NCBI GenBank assembly: GCA_937950065.1
Contig: CALFEN010000112.1
Coordinates: forward strand, 1-9,724
Length of the DNA stretch: 9,724 nucleotides
Direction: 5' to 3'
Source: an uncultured bacterium
GTDB lineage: Bacteria > Patescibacteria > JAEDAM01 > Absconditabacterales > Absconditicoccaceae
Positions 1 through 8,732 of the stretch are shown one piece after another. A program made the position numbers and the translations under genes. The notes under the pieces were generated by a model, which saw only the letters and a program-made list of their open reading frames with translations, made no database searches and was not told the origin of the DNA. Every line of letters begins with the position of its first letter. The first letter of the stretch is position 1.

Positions 1-59
1 TTTTTATTTATAAAAAAATGTAAACTCTTCGTAATTTGATTGTAGATTTTGAAAAAGTC

Positions 60-87
60 TTGCTATTTTAAAAATTTTTTTTATAAT
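60..87 (+). promoter_or_regulatory. Sigma70-like promoter of the 122-727 gene
   Basis: A TTGCTA -35 box (60-65) and a perfect TATAAT -10 box (82-87) are separated by 16 bp. Transcription would begin near 94, giving a leader of about 28 nt before the ATG at 122. The leader has no Shine-Dalgarno sequence. The rest of positions 1-121 is AT-rich and holds no gene I can support. Confidence 0.6.
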
Positions 88-121
88 AGATTAGTAAAGA
101 TTTAAATAGTAAACATAACTC

Positions 122-727
122 ATGAATTCAGCCGCTAATATATTGGAAGAAGAAAAGATTATTGAAAATGGTTTTGAAACTCTAGAAAAATTCGTTGTGA
201 GGATATTGAATGAATCTCAAAAAAGCAATAAAAAATTTGTAGCAAGATTTAATTGAGTATCAATAATTATATATCCCAATAGTAACATATCAGCTGATGA
301 ATTAGTAATCCTATTTCGCGAAAAGCTTTGATGAACAAAAATGAAAAAAATAAAAGAAAAAGAATGACAAATAGGAGAGATGATAACAAAGCTTCCTTCA
401 TTAAATTTTAAAGATTTCGAAGAAATTTTGGATTGGATCTATACTCTAGAGAAGAACAAAAAACTCGCTGGATTACAATTTGATAAAAAGAAAATAACAA
501 CTATATTCGCTCAAAACTGATTTGAACCAAATGAAGATATTGACTATAATTTTAGTACAGAAAATGAAGAAAGATACTGAAGATATCTAGTCTGACTTTT
601 TTTATATTATATCAAAAATTCCAATAAAATTTCTGAAGCACTACCCCATCTCATAAATATCTGGAAACAAAAATTTGGGAAAGAAGCCAAAAAAACTCAA
701 GAAAGATTTAAGAAAATGAAAATCTAA
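122..727 (+). CDS. Hypothetical protein, 201 aa, UGA read as Gly
   Basis: The frame runs from ATG at 122 to TAA at 725-727 and gives 201 residues once UGA is read as glycine; several in-frame UGAs, including a UGA-UGA pair at 330-335 (Gly-Gly), break it under the standard code. I do not recognise the family. The protein looks soluble: there is no signal peptide or membrane segment. The N-terminal third is acidic and helical, followed by a short beta-like stretch (about residues 40-52, ARFNGVSIIIYPNS), a Lys/Glu-rich middle (about 74-85), and a C-terminal helical part ending in a basic tail (KKTQERFKKMKI). The gene stands alone, with its own promoter just upstream and a shared terminator downstream, convergent with the large secreted-protein gene. 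ATG 122 is the first start after the promoter. The gene call is secure; the function is unknown. Confidence 0.82.
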
Positions 728-768
728 CATTACACTATTTCCAAACTATAATCTAAATTTTTTTATTT

Positions 769-808
769 TAAAAAAACAATCGGGTAAGCCTTTTTCCCAA
801 TTGTTTTT
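769..808. terminator. Bidirectional intrinsic terminator between convergent genes
   Basis: A hairpin with arms AACAATCGGG (775-784) and CCCAATTGTT (796-805) and an 11-nt loop lies between the stop codons at 727 (+) and 837 (-). It is flanked by A-runs on the left and T-runs on the right, so a U-tract follows the stem whichever strand is transcribed. In the minus-strand RNA all 10 pairs form, one being G-U. In the plus-strand RNA the same position is a C-A mismatch, so the terminator should be stronger for the large minus-strand gene. Confidence 0.75.
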
Positions 809-836
809 AATAATTTAATCAGAGATAATACAAATA

Positions 837-3800
837 CTATTTGTTACTTCATTTCACTTTCTTATAGATATCATTAAACTCATACATTTTTTGAGCGTAC
901 AATAATTTTATTTTTAAGGCAGTTTCTGTTTCCAATAACTTCATGGAACTATATTTATCATATAATGTTTTTACATTATTATCAGTACTTATTGTTGATA
1001 TATAAAGAGAAAGCATTTTCTCTAATGTTATGTTCATATTTTTCATATAATTTTCATCCATTTTATTGGCAAGTTTAAGATATTTCTCTTCATAAGAACC
1101 TCCTGTTTTTGTAAGATTATTTAGATCTTTTGCTAATCTACTACAGAATATATAATCATATATATCTTTTGCCAAATCAATCTTACTATTATCTTCGTCT
1201 AATTTGTTTGTAAGATATTGGATATTAGCATTTATACTATCAAGTTTTTGAATCATTTCATTGTTATTATACTTCTTTCTCAAGACATTGGTATATTTCA
1301 CAAATATATTATATACTTTATCTAATGTCTCCTTATCAAGTTTTTTGGATAATTTTAAATATCTTGCATCATTGTACTGACTTACCAAGCTACCTGATTC
1401 ATTTATAGTATCAGTTCAAGTCAAAACATCTCAAGTTGTAGCCTCTTCTTCGGTAGAGTCTTCAGTGGTCTCTTCAGTAGTTGTAGTTTCTTCATCGGCT
1501 GTTTCCTGGGTATCAGAGTCTTCGTCATCACAATAAGACTCATAACCATCAGCAGCAAAACATTTACTTCAAATACCTCAAACCAAAGAAACCTTACCCA
1601 TATCTATGTTTGCAATATCCATACTATATTTTTTATTTTCTCAATACATCAGATTGTATGATACATTCTGCTCTGGTAAATAAAAATTTATATCACTGGT
1701 ATTTGTATAGTTAGGGTCAAGCGTTGCTGTTATTTTTATATTTATACCATCTTTTGCATAAGGGATATATAGATTATCAAATACCAACTGATATTTTTTT
1801 TCTCAAACTTTTTTTAGATATCATACTGCTTCTTCATCTGTTTTTATAAGTTCCCTACTTGATGCAGTATATATATATCTTCTAGCATCATCTCAAATAC
1901 TTATCTTAAAATTAGAGAATGGCATATAATCAGTTCATTCAAAATTTATATATAATTTATCCATATATACATTTCATAAAGTATTTATTCAAGTAAGACT
2001 AAATTCAACACTAGTATCCTTTTGCAATTTCTTTTTTAGAGTTTGTGAGTCCGATGTTAACTCAAAGTTATCTACGCTTCCGGAAAGTCAGAATATAAAA
2101 TTCAATTTGTAAATATTACTTGTAAGGTCTCACCTTACAACTTTTATCTCATTTGATTCCTGATCTGGGATTGTAACTGTCAAAGATTTGTATGAACATT
2201 TTGTTGGCACTGTTTTTACCTGTTCAAAGTAAACTTGATTTTCCCCGCATTTTTCAGAAAATCAAACTCACTGTATTATAGCTGTTTTACCTGCATCAAA
2301 TCAATCAGGGAAAGATATAAAATATATCTCTGGATTTCATAAATACATGGTTTTACTAGAGTCGGTCTGGAAAGTTAGGCCGTTTGATGTTCACATCTTA
2401 TTTGATAATGTTACAGAGATGTTTTGTCATGTCTGAACGTTCCCTGGCATTGTTATAGTTCATTTCACCTCGCTTTGTCATTTTGTCAAAATAGGGACAT
2501 TACTAGAATTTTTGGATATATAATCTGGAGAAAATCAGATACTTAATTCACTGACGTTAGTTCACATAACATTTGTAAAATTTTCTCAATATATAGTAAA
2601 TGATCATCATGACTTAAACCCATTTCCTTCTATCTTAAAAATCTTTGGTTTTAACTCCCGTGAATAATCAAACCGAAATGTTTGAGAATAAAGACATTCA
2701 TCAGTATATATTTCAAGCTTCCCGTCTTTCACCAAATTATCAGTATCTATAGTTATTTTAGAATTGGATTCATTTTTATATACCTCATATTCAGTTCAAT
2801 TGTATTTCACTTTTACCTGCCTTCATTTACTCAAATTATCCACATAAAAAGTCACATAACATGAAGTAGAATCACAATACGGAGTCTGCACTGACTTTAT
2901 CCTAGGCACAATATCAAGATATGTAAAAAATTTATTTGAACTTACAGATCATATATCAACACGGATATTATCTGGTGTAAAATAGTAATTACAAGAAAAT
3001 TTACTTAATATATCAGTTCAACTACTATTTTTTTCACGAGTAACTGTAGGGAAAGCTGCATATATATAATTTGATCAGGTTTTTACCACTGTCAATTTAT
3101 TACTACCGTAATAGACGGCTAAATCTCATAAAGTATAATCAAAATTTCAATCAATTTTGATGACATACTTGGTATTTTGATATTCATAAGATACATTACT
3201 AATTTCAGGGTAAGACAAAGCTTTGACATAGAGATCGTTGGATTCCTTATTGTTTACTTTCAACTCAATCTTCTTATTGTTTATATTTTCATTAGGCAAC
3301 GTAAGATATATGGTTTGAGAATCTATTATATTATATTGAGTGATTTCTTTACCATCGTAGGTAAGAGAAACTGTGTCATTATCAGTTGTCTTCAAGTTTC
3401 TTCATTTTAAAATCACTTGTTCTCACGGTTGTATAATCCCATCATCTACTGCCTTTATATAAAACAATTCTGGGTTTGATACTTCCATTTCAACATAATT
3501 TGACGCCATACCATCACAAATCAAATTTCATCAATCAATAGTATTTTGCAGATCAGTAGGCAAACTGGCATAGTATGAACCTCCGCTTGCAAACAAATTT
3601 AAATCTGTTCAATCACTTAAGTTCAAGATACATGTTCATGTAAAAGTTCAATTTACCAACAAATCATTTCAATCTTTAGTCTTATCTACAGATGAAAGAT
3701 AAGGCCAATCAAATGAATCATATGAAGAACCATTTATACTCACTACGGTCTTTAGATTTGAAGAAGACAGGGTAAAATCACTAGGAACTGTAAATGTAAA

Positions 3801-4010
3801 TTTTGATCATTCTGCTCATTTAAACTTCATAGATTCTCCTCAAATTTCCAATGTTACTGTAGAGGCATCACTTAAATTGGTATTTACACTAATCTCTGTA
3901 AGCCCTACAAAGTAATTATTTGTACTTATACTAAAATCAGTCCAAGAGTAAGCATTTACAAATCCAGATAACAACATCAATCAAAAAAAGATTTTTAAGT
4001 AACTTTTCAT
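837..4010 (-). CDS. Large secreted protein with IPT/TIG-like beta domains and a helical C-terminal domain, 1057 aa
   Basis: The frame runs from ATG at 4010-4008 to TAG at 839-837 (1058 codons) with dozens of UGA codons read as Gly. Residues 1-20 form a signal peptide: MKSYLK, a hydrophobic core, and VNA before YS as the likely cleavage site. Residues about 25-160 look like beta-rich domains. IPT/TIG-like immunoglobulin-fold units are visible at about 183-262 (GEQVILKGRNL, then SQTIYLTLP), 268-340 (PEISNVSYEY, IDGNFDY), 455-546 (PKIFKIEG, GSFTIYGENF) and 558-640 (PEIYFISFPDGFDAGKTAII). About 645-800 is another beta-type domain. An acidic Thr/Glu linker (about 827-870) leads to a charged helical domain (about 877-1053) with two similar segments, DARYLKLSKKLD (881-892) and EEKYLKLANKMD (974-985). 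Cysteines spaced in pairs (C370/C375, C588/C605, C817/C827) could form disulfides. There is no transmembrane anchor or LPXTG signal. I infer a secreted or surface-displayed, possibly adhesive, protein; the ligand is unknown. Confidence 0.88.
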
Positions 4011-4016
4011 TTATAT

Positions 4017-4022
4017 ATTATA
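4017..4022 (-). promoter_or_regulatory. Possible -10 box giving a leaderless mRNA for the secreted-protein gene
   Basis: On the minus strand a perfect TATAAT (4022-4017) ends seven bases before the A of the start codon (4010). A transcript from this box would therefore begin at or next to the AUG. No good -35 box lies at the right distance: TTGTAA is present, but only 13 bp upstream. The interval 4011-4120 also contains no convincing hairpin terminator for the alkylation-repair gene, so read-through from upstream is possible as well. Confidence 0.35.
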
Positions 4023-4120
4023 AAAAAATAAAAATTTACAATATTTTAAAAAAAAACTAAAAAATTGCAAGTGGTTTTTACTCATAAAACAGAAAATTCC
4101 ATTTACTTTAGAATAAAAAA

Positions 4121-4840
4121 CTATTTATTGTATTGTAAAATTTCTATTTTCTTTTCTGGATGCATTTTTTCTACAGCATATCTAAGTCACTCACGCGAAA
4201 AATATTTATAATTATCTTTGATAAATCATTCAACAAGTTTTAGATCCGAAAGACTAAGCTCCCTAAGTACCCAGCCAGTACCAAGCTGTACAAATCTTTC
4301 AGGATTTTGAATTGTAGTGGAGCAGATAGAAACAATTTCTTCATTATAATTTCAAGTCTTGCCTAACCTAACAAAGGATACGCACGCCGACCTCTGCAGT
4401 CGCATAAATTTACTATCTTTTCGTTCAACTATTTTTTGAGCAGCTTCAGGATATTTTATCACAATATTTGTATTTACTCTACTCGAAAGGACATCGCAAT
4501 TTGCCCAATCATAAATATTTATTTATATCTTTTATGTTAGGTTATAAAGAAAATCGACATGCAAATGTTATTGTACAATCTTCTGTAATATCATTGTAGT
4601 AAAACACTTATCTTCGAATATATCAGAATCAAACAATTCAAAAGCAAGGTTTATCTGTTCTTGTATACTAAATAATTTTATCTCTCTATACAAATTTCTA
4701 AATATTTCAGTGATTTGAGGAGATCTGAGTCCATAAAATTTAGAAATTCATTTCATATATCTCTGGAGAACTTTTTGGTGTTCTGAATCTCAATTTATCA
4801 GAAGCTGTTCTTGTATAGTTTTTATAAAATTATTTGACAT
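4121..4840 (-). pseudogene. AlkD-type DNA alkylation repair (HEAT-repeat DNA glycosylase-like) gene with three in-frame UAA codons
   Basis: Reading from ATG 4840-4838 to TAG 4123-4121 gives 240 codons in one frame, the usual AlkD-family length. The protein starts MSNNFIKTIQ; FYGLRSPQ (35-42) matches the family's conserved N-terminal segment. UAA codons interrupt it at residue 91 (4570-4568), 103 (4534-4532) and 106 (4525-4523). Beyond them the frame resumes unbroken with the family's active-site region: W112 and D116 in YDWANCD, R150 in MRLQRSAC, and W190 in GTGWVLRE, matching Trp109, Asp113, Arg148 and Trp187 of Bacillus cereus AlkD. Known family role: excision of N3- and N7-alkylated bases. 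UAA ends other genes here, so it is not reassigned. No in-frame ATG lies between the last stop and M146, so a separate C-terminal protein is unlikely. I call it a pseudogene by point substitution; a consensus error or stop read-through cannot be excluded. It follows the 791-aa gene by 26 bp. Confidence 0.7.
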
Positions 4841-4866
4841 TACAATCTTTTACAAATATAAATGTT

Positions 4867-7242
4867 TTAATCTTTGGAAATCAGATATCTCTTGTTGTAA
4901 AAAGTTATATTCTTGAGAAATCATCTAAACCAGATAACGTCCTCTCCTCCAATATCTGCAAAAATACTTTCGTCAGTCTTGGTATCTACAAAGTCTTTCC
5001 AGTTTTCTTCTCATATCTTGAGATACTGTTTGTTATCATCCATATTTATCCATTTAGTCAAAATGTCAGAATATTTCGTTTTTATCTGATCTATAATATC
5101 TACAAAAATTTCCAGATATTCATCAGAAATTCATATAACATCTAGAATATAAATTTTTTTCAAGACATTTATCTTAATATCAGATTTAAAGTCTAAATTT
5201 TTTATTTCCAGATATTTGAGATACAGCACAAATCCAAAAATAGTATCTCTCAAGACAGCGACTATTCCAAGTATACTAAAATCAGAATATTTATCTGTGA
5301 GATCCACGTTATTTGAGTTTAATTTCTCCAGTATATCTACCCAAACCCAGAAATCAAAAGTATATACATTTTCCTTAATATTGGAAATATCTTTCTCACT
5401 AAAATTAGCATATAAGATATCAGAAAAGTTTTTTATATTTTTTAAATTAAAACTAACTCTATCATATATAGTCTTAACAAAAGTTTGATTATCCATCTTT
5501 ACAAGCTGTGAAATTTTATCTGCAAAAAGATCTTTAAAATAACTTAATATTTCTTTGTTTTGCACATAGATTTTGATATCCTTACCATTGATGTCCTGTA
5601 GGATAGATCATATAAAATTTTCATCAAAAAGCCTCAAAATGAATGTATTGGAATAAACCTCCTTAAACGTGGATCTAAAAGGAAGGTTGAATTTCTCTTT
5701 ACCTGCACGTACGTTGTCCAGTGCGTATTTGTAGTAAAACACATTTTTGGAGTAATTGTATAGAAGTCAGCCAAAAAAGAATAAAGCATCTTGTTTCATT
5801 TCCAAGATATCACCTGTATCCAAAATCTGTTCTAGGATATTTCTTCTAAAAAGTCTGAGATAAAAATTATCTCATCTGGATATCCAAAATCATCACAAGA
5901 AAGTCAGATAAAAATTTATAAATCTTTCCATCATATTGGATTCTTTTTTTATTCTTTCAGGGATTTTAATATTTTCAGGGTTTTCATTATCTCATACCTG
6001 GGATATAAATTCATCTATTTCATCATCTATATCATAAGTCTGATTTTTGAATTTATTTACTATATATTTTTTTACTCATTTGAAGTATTTACGCTTAAAA
6101 AGATGATAATTTGTCATATATTCTATGAGTTCTTCAAGTTTTTCATCGGATTTCAAAAAAGAATTTATATATTCGTCTAGTATTTTTTTGTCATAAATAC
6201 TGCTGGTAACATATTCTATAACTCCTAGAGTATCATCTCCGTCGTATAAATATTTGATCAATAAATCTGCAGGAAGAACTAGATTTATAACTTTTTTTTC
6301 TGTAGTGGAAAAGATTTCGTTCCTTGTATATTTTGCATAGTTATCGACAAAATCAAGTAACAGAAATTTATAATTTCATTTTTTTAGTTCATCGTAAAAC
6401 AAGAGGTTATAAAATTCCTTTTCCTGTATTCTTTTGTCAAAAAATATCTGATTTAGTCTTTTGTAAAAATAAAAAAGCATAAAAAACACCTGAATATTTT
6501 CTTTTATGAGTTTATTTTTCATTTCTTCAAATTTTTTGTCATCTATAGTTTTTCCGTTTTGAGCGATAATTTCTTTGAAAAAATTGAAAAACACTTCTAT
6601 AAACCATTTATAATTTTGCTGATCATTTTCAAAAGGAAAAACTTTGATCCTGGAAATAAACACAAATGTTATCAAAAAAATGTTTATCAAAAAATCATTG
6701 AGGTAATGCAAATCTTCTCATTCAAAACTATCTTTGGTGTAGATAGATGACAAAAAAACCATACATATTCATATATTTGCTGGTGAAAAAAATCTGTAGC
6801 CGTTGAAATTGGAGACCACTCAATATGAATAATAAAAATCAATATCTTTGACTTTGATAGTAGGGTTTTCACCAAATCATATCTTTACATCAAAACTATC
6901 CAAAGAAATATCAAAAAGATTTAATTTATAATTTTCTACAACTTTCCTGTTTACCACAGAAAAAAACTGTTTGGCAGAAATAAACGAGATAAACATACTT
7001 GCCGGATTTATCGGCTGATTTACCATTTGCTCGGGGAATAGAGATAATAATATTCTTTTGAATAGCTGCATTTTCTTTTTTATATTTAAATGTCTGAATA
7101 TTATATAAAAATTTGGGAAAAACTCAAATGTTTTTTGTATGATTAAAATATTGGGAATATTATTGAGCACTAAATATAAAAAGACAGAATAACACATCAA
7201 ATAATTTTTGGATATAATATTGTGTCCAGCGAATACGGACAT
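4867..7242 (-). CDS. Large hypothetical protein, 791 aa, no recognised family
   Basis: The frame runs from ATG at 7242-7240 (MSVFAGHN) to TAA at 4869-4867, 792 codons, with about 15 UGA codons read as Gly. An in-frame TAA lies directly before the ATG, which fixes this as the most upstream possible start. I do not recognise the family. The protein is rich in Phe, Tyr, Ile, Lys, Asn and Asp. It has no cleavable signal peptide, though there are hydrophobic stretches such as about 13-37 (YLMCYSVFLYLVL) and 184-197 (FLINIFLITFVFIS). The middle and C-terminal parts look like mixed helical segments with scattered Trp, for example FDFWVWVDILEKL and IWFRGFLKN near the end. I see no Walker, nuclease, methylase or protease motif. 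It heads a minus-strand set, with the alkylation-repair gene 26 bp downstream, and is divergent from the ATPase gene with 97 bp between start codons. An unrecognised cytoplasmic or membrane-associated protein is as far as the sequence goes. Confidence 0.8.
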
Positions 7243-7275
7243 TTAAAATAAATCTAAAAAATACACTATTTAAAT

Positions 7276-7303
7276 TTGACAAAAAAACTTTTTTGAATAA
7301 AAT
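7276..7303 (+). promoter_or_regulatory. Sigma70-like promoter of the secretion/pilus ATPase gene
   Basis: A consensus TTGACA -35 box (7276-7281) and TAAAAT -10 box (7298-7303, five of six consensus bases) are 16 bp apart. Transcription would start near 7310, about 30 nt before the ATG at 7340. The leader shows no Shine-Dalgarno sequence. The -10 box lies inside the palindrome at 7293-7311. Confidence 0.6.
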
Positions 7304-7311
7304 TTATTCAA
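7293..7311. promoter_or_regulatory. Perfect 19-bp palindrome over the -10 box, candidate operator
   Basis: TTGAATAAAATTTATTCAA consists of two 9-bp arms that are exact reverse complements around one central base. It covers the -10 box of the ATPase promoter and sits in the 97-bp divergent region, so a dimeric repressor bound here would block the plus-strand promoter and could also affect the minus-strand gene. It lacks a U-tract and ends ahead of both start codons, so it does not look like a terminator. No regulator gene lies beside it and I see no second copy in the window, so an operator role is inference. Confidence 0.4.
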
Positions 7312-7339
7312 GAAATTTATTTTTTAAATAAACAAAAAT

Positions 7340-8566
7340 ATGGTGACAAAAATATGACCAAACGAAAATCCACATTCATTTTTTACTCAAATAATAGCCG
7401 AAGCCATCGCTGAAGAAGCTTCTGATATACACATAACTCCGCAAAAGGATTTAATATTGATTAAATTTAGAAGAGCTTGAGAACTCGTAAATATTTATGA
7501 ACTCACAAAAGAATTTTATTCACAGATAGTAAATATCATAAAAACAAATTCTATGATATGACAAAAAAGCGATGGAGATCCTCAAGATGGAAAAATTCAC
7601 CTGAAAGTAAATAGTGAAGAAAAAAAATTATGAATAAATTTGAGAATATCTATATTACCATCTCTTTTTGGTGAAAATGTGGTAATAAGAATTTTGGTAG
7701 AAGATACAAACAAATTGGATATAGAGAAACTCTGATTTGTATGAAAAAATTTGGAAGATCTAAAGTCTACAAAAGATTTGATGAACGGACTTGTATTGGT
7801 AGCTTGAAGTACTTGAGCAGGTAAGACTACAACCATATACTCACTACTAGCCATGTTTGATCCTGCAAACAAATCCATTCATACTATAGAAGACCCTATA
7901 GAATACCAGATAGATGGGTATGTACAGTCACAAATAAAATACGATGGAAGTGAAAAAGAATATAATCAAAAATTTAATAAACGAATAAAATGACTTCTCA
8001 GACAAGATCCTGACATCATCATGGTAGGAGAACTCAGAGAACAGGAAAGTGCATCTCTTTGCTTGGAAGCAGCCACTACATGACAAATAGTTTTTGGAAG
8101 TATCCACACAAACAGTGCTCTATGAGTACTTGCAAGACTTAGACAGCTTGGGGTAAAACCTTATCTTATATCTGCATGACTAAAATATATAGTCTATCAA
8201 AAATTAGTAAAAAGAGTTTGTCCTCACTGTGCTGTAAAAAAAGACATGACATACAATGATATATTTAAATCTGATCTAAACAGGCTCGTAACACTACCAT
8301 GAGTAGAGAACTGACAACTCTTGTTGTCATCTGCAAACTCTGATGGATGCGACAAATGCAAAAACTGATACAATGGAGTCACTCTTATCACAGAAGTAAT
8401 AAAAGTCGATGAGAAGCTATCACAACTTATATTTGAGGACAAATCAACTAAAGAGATTAAAGAATATCTAATATCCAAAAATCATATATGAATATTTGAG
8501 GACGCTTTACTCAAATCAATAAATTGACTTGTAGATATGAACGAAGTATTTAATCTAAAAAATTAA
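7340..8566 (+). CDS. GspE/PilB-type secretion or type IV pilus assembly ATPase, compact 408-aa form
   Basis: ATG 7340 to TAA 8564-8566, 408 aa; about 17 of 29 glycines are UGA by my count. This is a hexameric type II secretion/type IV pilus extension ATPase, which uses ATP at the inner face of the membrane to drive pilin polymerisation. Motifs in order: ASDIHI (27-32), PQDGKIHL (81-88), Walker A GSTGAGKTTT (156-165), Asp box IEDPIEYQ (183-190), Walker B RQDPDIIMVGELRE (221-234), His box TGQIVFGSIHTN (247-258) and a zinc-type pair C294-PH-C297 / C337-DK-C340. The two CxxC pairs and the C-terminal layout favour GspE/PilB over the retraction ATPase PilT. It starts almost at ASDIHI, so the N-terminal MshEN/T2SSE_N domain of typical 500-570-aa members is absent. 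GELRE stands where GEIRD is usual. No pilin, PilC or PilM gene is adjacent. The promoter is at 7276-7303 and a terminator follows, so it appears monocistronic. The family is certain; the exact subtype is less so. Confidence 0.93.
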
Positions 8567-8589
8567 AAAAATTTAAATTTATAAATATA

Positions 8590-8618
8590 AAAAAAATACA
8601 GATAATCTGTATTTTTTT
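8590..8618. terminator. Intrinsic terminator after the ATPase gene, symmetrical for the opposite strand
   Basis: The arms AATACAG (8595-8601) and CTGTATT (8607-8613) enclose a 5-nt loop and are flanked by A- and T-runs, giving a stem followed by a U-tract on either strand. It lies 24 bp past the ATPase stop codon and 25 bp past the 3' end of the minus-strand tRNA, so it probably terminates both transcripts. Confidence 0.75.
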
Positions 8619-8642
8619 ATTTTTAGAATTGTAATATTCAAA

Positions 8643-8719
8643 TGGAGCGGGCAACGAGGCTCGAACTCGCAACCTCCTCCTTGGCAAGGAGACGCTCTAG
8701 CCAATTGAGCTATGCCCGC
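8643..8719 (-). tRNA. tRNA-Gly (anticodon GCC)
   Basis: The 77-nt minus-strand sequence folds as a full cloverleaf. The acceptor stem GCGGGCA/TGCCCGC is perfect. The D arm is GCTC...GAGC, the anticodon stem-loop TCTCC-TTGCCAA-GGAGG carries anticodon GCC, and the T arm GCGAG-TTCGAGC-CTCGT is complete. Discriminator T and the CCA end are encoded. It reads GGC and GGU. It is not the tRNA-Gly(UCA) needed to read UGA as glycine, which does not appear in this window. It begins 13 bp after the stop codon of the 135-aa membrane protein gene and may be cotranscribed with it. Confidence 0.96.
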
Positions 8720-8732
8720 AAATAAATGAGGA

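Noticed and set aside
1..121. End of an upstream gene
   Set aside because: The stretch is AT-rich with stops in the frames I read and no family similarity. Only the promoter at 60-87 is supportable.
849..1388. A separate 179-aa minus-strand gene
   Set aside because: It is the C-terminal part of the 1057-aa protein. The apparent ends are a UGA (Gly) at 851-849 and an internal TTG; the frame is open through to TAG at 839-837.
2682..3410. Plus-strand frames at 2682-2864 and 3177-3410
   Set aside because: They lie antisense inside the secreted-protein gene, which has continuous domain structure there. They are Phe/Ile-rich shadow frames.
4523..4570. An insertion or intron in the alkylation-repair gene explaining the stops
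   Set aside because: The spacing from the N-terminal helices to the WxxxD motif is about normal for the family and the frame is kept, so no extra segment appears to be present.
4834..5488. Plus-strand frames at 4834-5145 and 5216-5488
   Set aside because: They are antisense to the 791-aa gene, hydrophobic and low in complexity, with no promoter or family similarity. They are shadows of AT-rich coding sequence.
5131..7242. Several small minus-strand genes (7242-6877, 6711-6376, 6261-6076, 5565-5131)
   Set aside because: All lie in one frame and are separated only by UGA codons. With UGA = Gly they form the single 791-aa protein.
7805..7813. UGA as selenocysteine or tryptophan
   Set aside because: UGA occurs at invariant glycine positions in many unrelated proteins, which rules out selenocysteine insertion and the mycoplasma-type Trp assignment.
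7597..8478. Minus-strand frames at 7878-7597 and 8478-8224
   Set aside because: They are antisense to the ATPase gene, whose motifs are unmistakable on the plus strand.
7340..8566. Retraction ATPase PilT
   Set aside because: The length and missing N-terminal domain resemble PilT, but the paired CxxC motifs (294-297 and 337-340) and the C-terminal layout are those of GspE/PilB.
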